DNA of 64,000 nt from JANNMJ01 sp031425525 (GTDB lineage: Bacteria > Bacteroidota > Bacteroidia > Cytophagales > Hymenobacteraceae): the NCBI GenBank assembly GCA_031425525.1, contig JANPJM010000059.1, positions 1 through 64,000 of the forward strand. The letters are read 5' to 3'. Made by a program: the position numbers and the translations under genes. Shown here one piece after another: positions 61,330 through 64,000 of this stretch. Below the pieces are notes generated by a model. It was not told the DNA's origin, did no database searches, and saw nothing but the letters and a program-made list of their open reading frames with translations. The first letter of the stretch is position 1. Each line of letters begins with the position of its first letter.

Positions 61330-63411
61330 ATGGATAGTAAAGTCAAACGGTTACTCAAAGCCTCGCTGGTGCTCGTGCTGGCCAGCGCGGGCGTTGCTCC
61401 GGCGATGGCCCAAAGCACCCGTAAGGCACTTTCGACGGCCAACAAGTTCTTCGATAATGAGAACTACCGCGCCTCGATTCCTTTCTACGAGCAGGTGCTC
61501 GCGAAAGAGCCTGATAACGCGCAAGCACTGTTTCGCTGCGGCATCAGCTATATGTCGTTCGATAAAGAAAAAGCGAGCGATTATATCTACAAGGCCCAGC
61601 GCCTGAAGCCGAAAGTCGCGAAAGATGTCGAGTACTGGCTCGGTCGCGTCGACCACATCAACTACAACTTTGATGAGGCCATCACGCACTACCAGTCGTA
61701 CGCCACGACGCTGAAAAAGAAGAACGACCCCCGCAAGGAGGAGATCGCGCTGCGAATTCAGCACTCGAAGAACGCCAAAGTGCAGTTCAACAACCCGAAA
61801 GACATTTTTGTCAACAACCTCGGGCCGGTCATCAACACCATCGCTTCGGAACATTCGCCGGTTATCTCGGCCGATGATAAGGTGCTGCTCTACACCTCGC
61901 GCGGTGCCAACGTAACCGGCGCTGACTCGAAGAAGAAAGGCGTTGCCACCGACGGAGAGTACTTCGAGGACATCTTCGAGGCGAAGCGTATCGGCGACAA
62001 CCAGTGGGACACGCCTCGCTCGCTGAGCGGTGCGCTCAACGGTAAAGGCCACGATGCCTCAATTCAGGTATTCGACAACGACACCAAGATGCTGATGTAC
62101 CGTCAGGATGAGGACGGCGACTTCTTCTACTCGGAGAAGTCGGGTGGTGATTGGACGGAGCCTAAGAAACTCAACAAGAACATCAACACCAAGCGCTTCC
62201 AGTCGGATGCGTTCATCACGCCGGACGGCAAGACGCTGTACTTCTCGACGTCGGAGTTCTCGGAGAACAACACCCTCGACCTGTACTACTCGACGCGGCC
62301 GGAAGGCGGCGATTGGGGTGCGCCACAGTCGTTGGGCAACACCGTGAACACGGCCTACGACGACGACAGCCCCTTCCTCTCGCGTGATCTGAAGACGTTG
62401 TACTTCTCCTCGCGCGGCCACGACACGATGGGCGGCTACGACATTTTCAAGAGCCAGTGGGATGAGGCCGCCAAGCGCTGGGGCAAGCCGATGAACATGG
62501 GCTACCCCGTGAACACGCCGGATGATGACACCTACTACCGTCTCTCGCCGGATGGGTCGTACGCGTACCTCTCGTCTTACCGTATCGGCGGCTACGGCGA
62601 AAAGGACATCTACACCATCAACTACATCAAGAACGCCACGATCAAGGGGCGCGTGTTTGCGCTGCGCGATTCGGCGGCCGTTCCCGGTGCCGAGTTGGTG
62701 TTCAACTCGCAGTCGGCTGACAAAAAGGCTATTTCGTTCCGCGACGTGACCAAGCCTGATTCGGGCACTTACTCGGTGAACGTGCTTTCGGGCCGTTCGT
62801 ACCAGGTAAACATCTCGAAAGACGGCAAGCTCATTACCACCGAAGCCTTCGAGGTGCCGATGGTGACGCAGGACTCGGCCGCGCCCATCGTGAAAGACTT
62901 CTACGTCGCGTACGTCGATTCGGCGGCGATCAAAGCCGCCGAGTTGGCTAAGGACAAGTCGTTCAAGACGATCTACTACACCACCGACCAGTACGATCTG
63001 CGGCCGGAGTCGATCACGGAGCTTGCCAAAATCGTGAAGGTGCTGAAGGCGAACCCTTCCATCAACCTCTCGGTCGAAGGCCACACCGACAAGCGCAACT
63101 CCGATAGCTACAACATGTCGCTCGGTAAGAACCGCTCGGTTGCCGCTTACAAGTACCTCACCGACAACGGCATCGATGCCAAGCGTCTCGTGACGATCTC
63201 GTACGGCGAGCGCCGCCCAGCGGCTCCGAACGATACGGAAGAGAACATGCAGCTCAACCGCCGTAGCGAGTTCCGCGTGATCCTCAAGAAAGGCCAGACC
63301 CTGAAGGATCTGAACCTGACCGAAGGCGTCAGCAAGCCGGGCACGCCTGGTGCAGATGGCAACAGCACGCGCATCGAGCCAGGCCAGAAAGGCCGCCAGA
63401 AGAAGCGTTAA
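61330..63411 (+). CDS. PorE-like envelope protein (second copy)
   Basis: 693 residues from ATG 61330, where a signal peptide starts (ends APAMAQ). TPR-like repeats (~20-140; NENYRASIPFYEQVLAKEPD), PD40 propeller (~160-440; SEHSPVISADDKVLLYTSRG, QSDAFITPDGKTLYFSTSEF, SPFLSRDLKTLYFSSRG, TYYRLSPDGSYAYLSSY), regulatory-like domain (~445-540), and OmpA domain (~555-660; GHTDKRNSDSYNMSLGKNRSVA). A Lys/Arg-rich tail ends the protein. Same plan as the preceding gene with clear divergence. Codon use is highly biased (few rare codons), which suggests strong expression, so this may be the main copy. Confidence 0.9.
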   Translation: MDSKVKRLLKASLVLVLASAGVAPAMAQSTRKALSTANKFFDNENYRASIPFYEQVLAKEPDNAQALFRCGISYMSFDKEKASDYIYKAQRLKPKVAKDVEYWLGRVDHINYNFDEAITHYQSYATTLKKKNDPRKEEIALRIQHSKNAKVQFNNPKDIFVNNLGPVINTIASEHSPVISADDKVLLYTSRGANVTGADSKKKGVATDGEYFEDIFEAKRIGDNQWDTPRSLSGALNGKGHDASIQVFDNDTKMLMYRQDEDGDFFYSEKSGGDWTEPKKLNKNINTKRFQSDAFITPDGKTLYFSTSEFSENNTLDLYYSTRPEGGDWGAPQSLGNTVNTAYDDDSPFLSRDLKTLYFSSRGHDTMGGYDIFKSQWDEAAKRWGKPMNMGYPVNTPDDDTYYRLSPDGSYAYLSSYRIGGYGEKDIYTINYIKNATIKGRVFALRDSAAVPGAELVFNSQSADKKAISFRDVTKPDSGTYSVNVLSGRSYQVNISKDGKLITTEAFEVPMVTQDSAAPIVKDFYVAYVDSAAIKAAELAKDKSFKTIYYTTDQYDLRPESITELAKIVKVLKANPSINLSVEGHTDKRNSDSYNMSLGKNRSVAAYKYLTDNGIDAKRLVTISYGERRPAAPNDTEENMQLNRRSEFRVILKKGQTLKDLNLTEGVSKPGTPGADGNSTRIEPGQKGRQKKR

Positions 63412-63454
63412 TCCGCTGATTCGGCTGCCGGCTAGGTAGCAAATACCACTGATA

Positions 63455-63489
63455 AAAACCGGCCAGGCACATCGCCTGGCCGGTTTTTT
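63455..63489 (+). terminator. Intrinsic terminator of the second PorE-like gene
   Basis: AACCGGCCAGGC/GCCTGGCCGGTT stem with a 5-base loop, followed by a T run. Confidence 0.9.
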
Positions 63490-63636
63490 CGTTTATGAAA
63501 GCCAATTAGTACCGGTCGGGAGCAACTTCGGGCGGGGGCAGTTGGTTGCGAACCGGCCGCGCGGGGCAATTTTGCGCCGGCATTGGTCGTTTTTGCTCGC
63601 GCTGGGCGCGGGCGTTCGCTCGTTTTTTGTGTTTTT

Positions 63637-64000
63637 ATGTCCGTCGTTCCGTACCGCGATCAAACCGACTCGAAGAAATCGCAGGTCGCGCAGATGTTCA
63701 ACAGCATCGCGCACCGCTACGATTTTCTCAATCATTTTCTGTCGGCGGGCGTCGATCATTACTGGCGCCGCCGGGCGGTCGATGAGTTGATGGCGGTCAA
63801 GCCGCGCCGCGTCCTCGATGTAGCTACCGGCACCGCCGACCTCGCCATTGCTGCCCTCCGCGCTGACCCCGAACACATCACCGGCGTCGATATTTCGGAG
63901 GGAATGCTCGCCGTCGGGCGCCAGAAGCTCACCGAACGCCATCTCTCCGACCGCATCACCCTTGAACAGGGAGACTCCGAGAACCTCCATTTTGCCGACG
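63637..64000 (+). CDS. ubiE: Demethylmenaquinone methyltransferase, 5' part (cut by the window edge)
   Basis: The first 121 codons from ATG 63637; no stop before the edge. The enzyme methylates demethylmenaquinone to menaquinone with S-adenosylmethionine. The N-terminal VAQMFNSIAHRYDFLNHFLS and DHYWRRRAV are the UbiE/MenG signature, followed by the SAM-binding motif VLDVATGTADLAIAA and the acidic loop GVDISEGMLAVGRQK. Menaquinone is the usual quinone of Bacteroidota, so the menaquinone role is favoured. Confidence 0.93.
   Translation, partial: MSVVPYRDQTDSKKSQVAQMFNSIAHRYDFLNHFLSAGVDHYWRRRAVDELMAVKPRRVLDVATGTADLAIAALRADPEHITGVDISEGMLAVGRQKLTERHLSDRITLEQGDSENLHFAD

Noticed and set aside
63493..63990. 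165-residue minus-strand open frame at the right edge
   Set aside because: Antisense to the 5' part of ubiE/menG, whose plus-strand motifs are unmistakable.

Overview
The window is a GC-rich chromosomal segment of a Bacteroidota bacterium. The best fit is Cytophagales, perhaps Hymenobacter-like, but that is inference from gene content and base composition. The evidence for the phylum is: many secreted proteins ending in type IX secretion (T9SS) sorting domains of type A and one of type B; PorE-like TPR/propeller/OmpA proteins; a DUF5606 protein; a type III glutamine synthetase; a propeller-type sensor kinase; and promoters of the Bacteroidota form TTG-N19-21-TAnnTTTG. I saw no rRNA, tRNA, CRISPR array, transposase or prophage.

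Layout. 1-6.3 kb: three minus-strand T9SS cargo genes (two near-identical propeller paralogs and a beta-helix protein). 6.3-6.9 kb: remnant of a TonB-dependent receptor. 6.9-10.5 kb: a membrane TPR protein and two small membrane proteins. 10.6-13.5 kb: LytS/LytTR two-component pair and an orphan NarL-type regulator. 13.8-19.3 kb: nitrogen block (glutamine synthetase III, ammonium transporter, ankyrin-bearing animal-type glutaminase). 19.3-21.9 kb: a helical protein with a regulatory-like C-terminus and an AT-rich coiled-coil/OmpA-like gene. 21.9-25.2 kb: propeller sensor kinase. 25.2-28.1 kb: VWA plus MoxR-like AAA pair. 29-38.8 kb: cluster of large secreted proteins. 39-43.6 kb: cyclophilin, small lipoprotein, rsgA, waaA, peroxiredoxin. 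43.7-48.5 kb: TPR-CHAT protease-like protein, crotonase, and a propeptide/sorting-domain fusion that looks like a gutted metallopeptidase. 48.7-52.4 kb: aspartate kinase, fbp, outer-membrane barrel. 52.4-56.3 kb: two more T9SS cargo genes. 56.5-58.5 kb: DUF5606, TonB-C-like protein, engB. 58.8-63.4 kb: two PorE-like envelope proteins. 63.6 kb to the edge: 5' part of ubiE/menG.

How it works together. The theme is the cell envelope: T9SS cargo, PorE-like proteins that may tie the secretion machinery to peptidoglycan, Kdo transferase, and membrane sensors. A compact nitrogen module can take up ammonium, make glutamine and hydrolyse it. Housekeeping genes fill the gaps.

Most unusual signals. (1) The only three C/G homopolymers of nine or more that I found lie at the 5' ends of envelope genes. 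In two of them the natural ATG plus signal peptide is out of frame with the body by one slip, which looks like phase variation or sequencing error. (2) Five-unit arrays of 7-bp repeats end one or two bases before the ATG of three unrelated genes, and related arrays abut other starts and stops, most with the A-rich strand pointing into the gene. (3) Paralogous cargo genes show opposite patterns of exchange between body and sorting domain. No new multi-gene defence or metabolic system could be supported.
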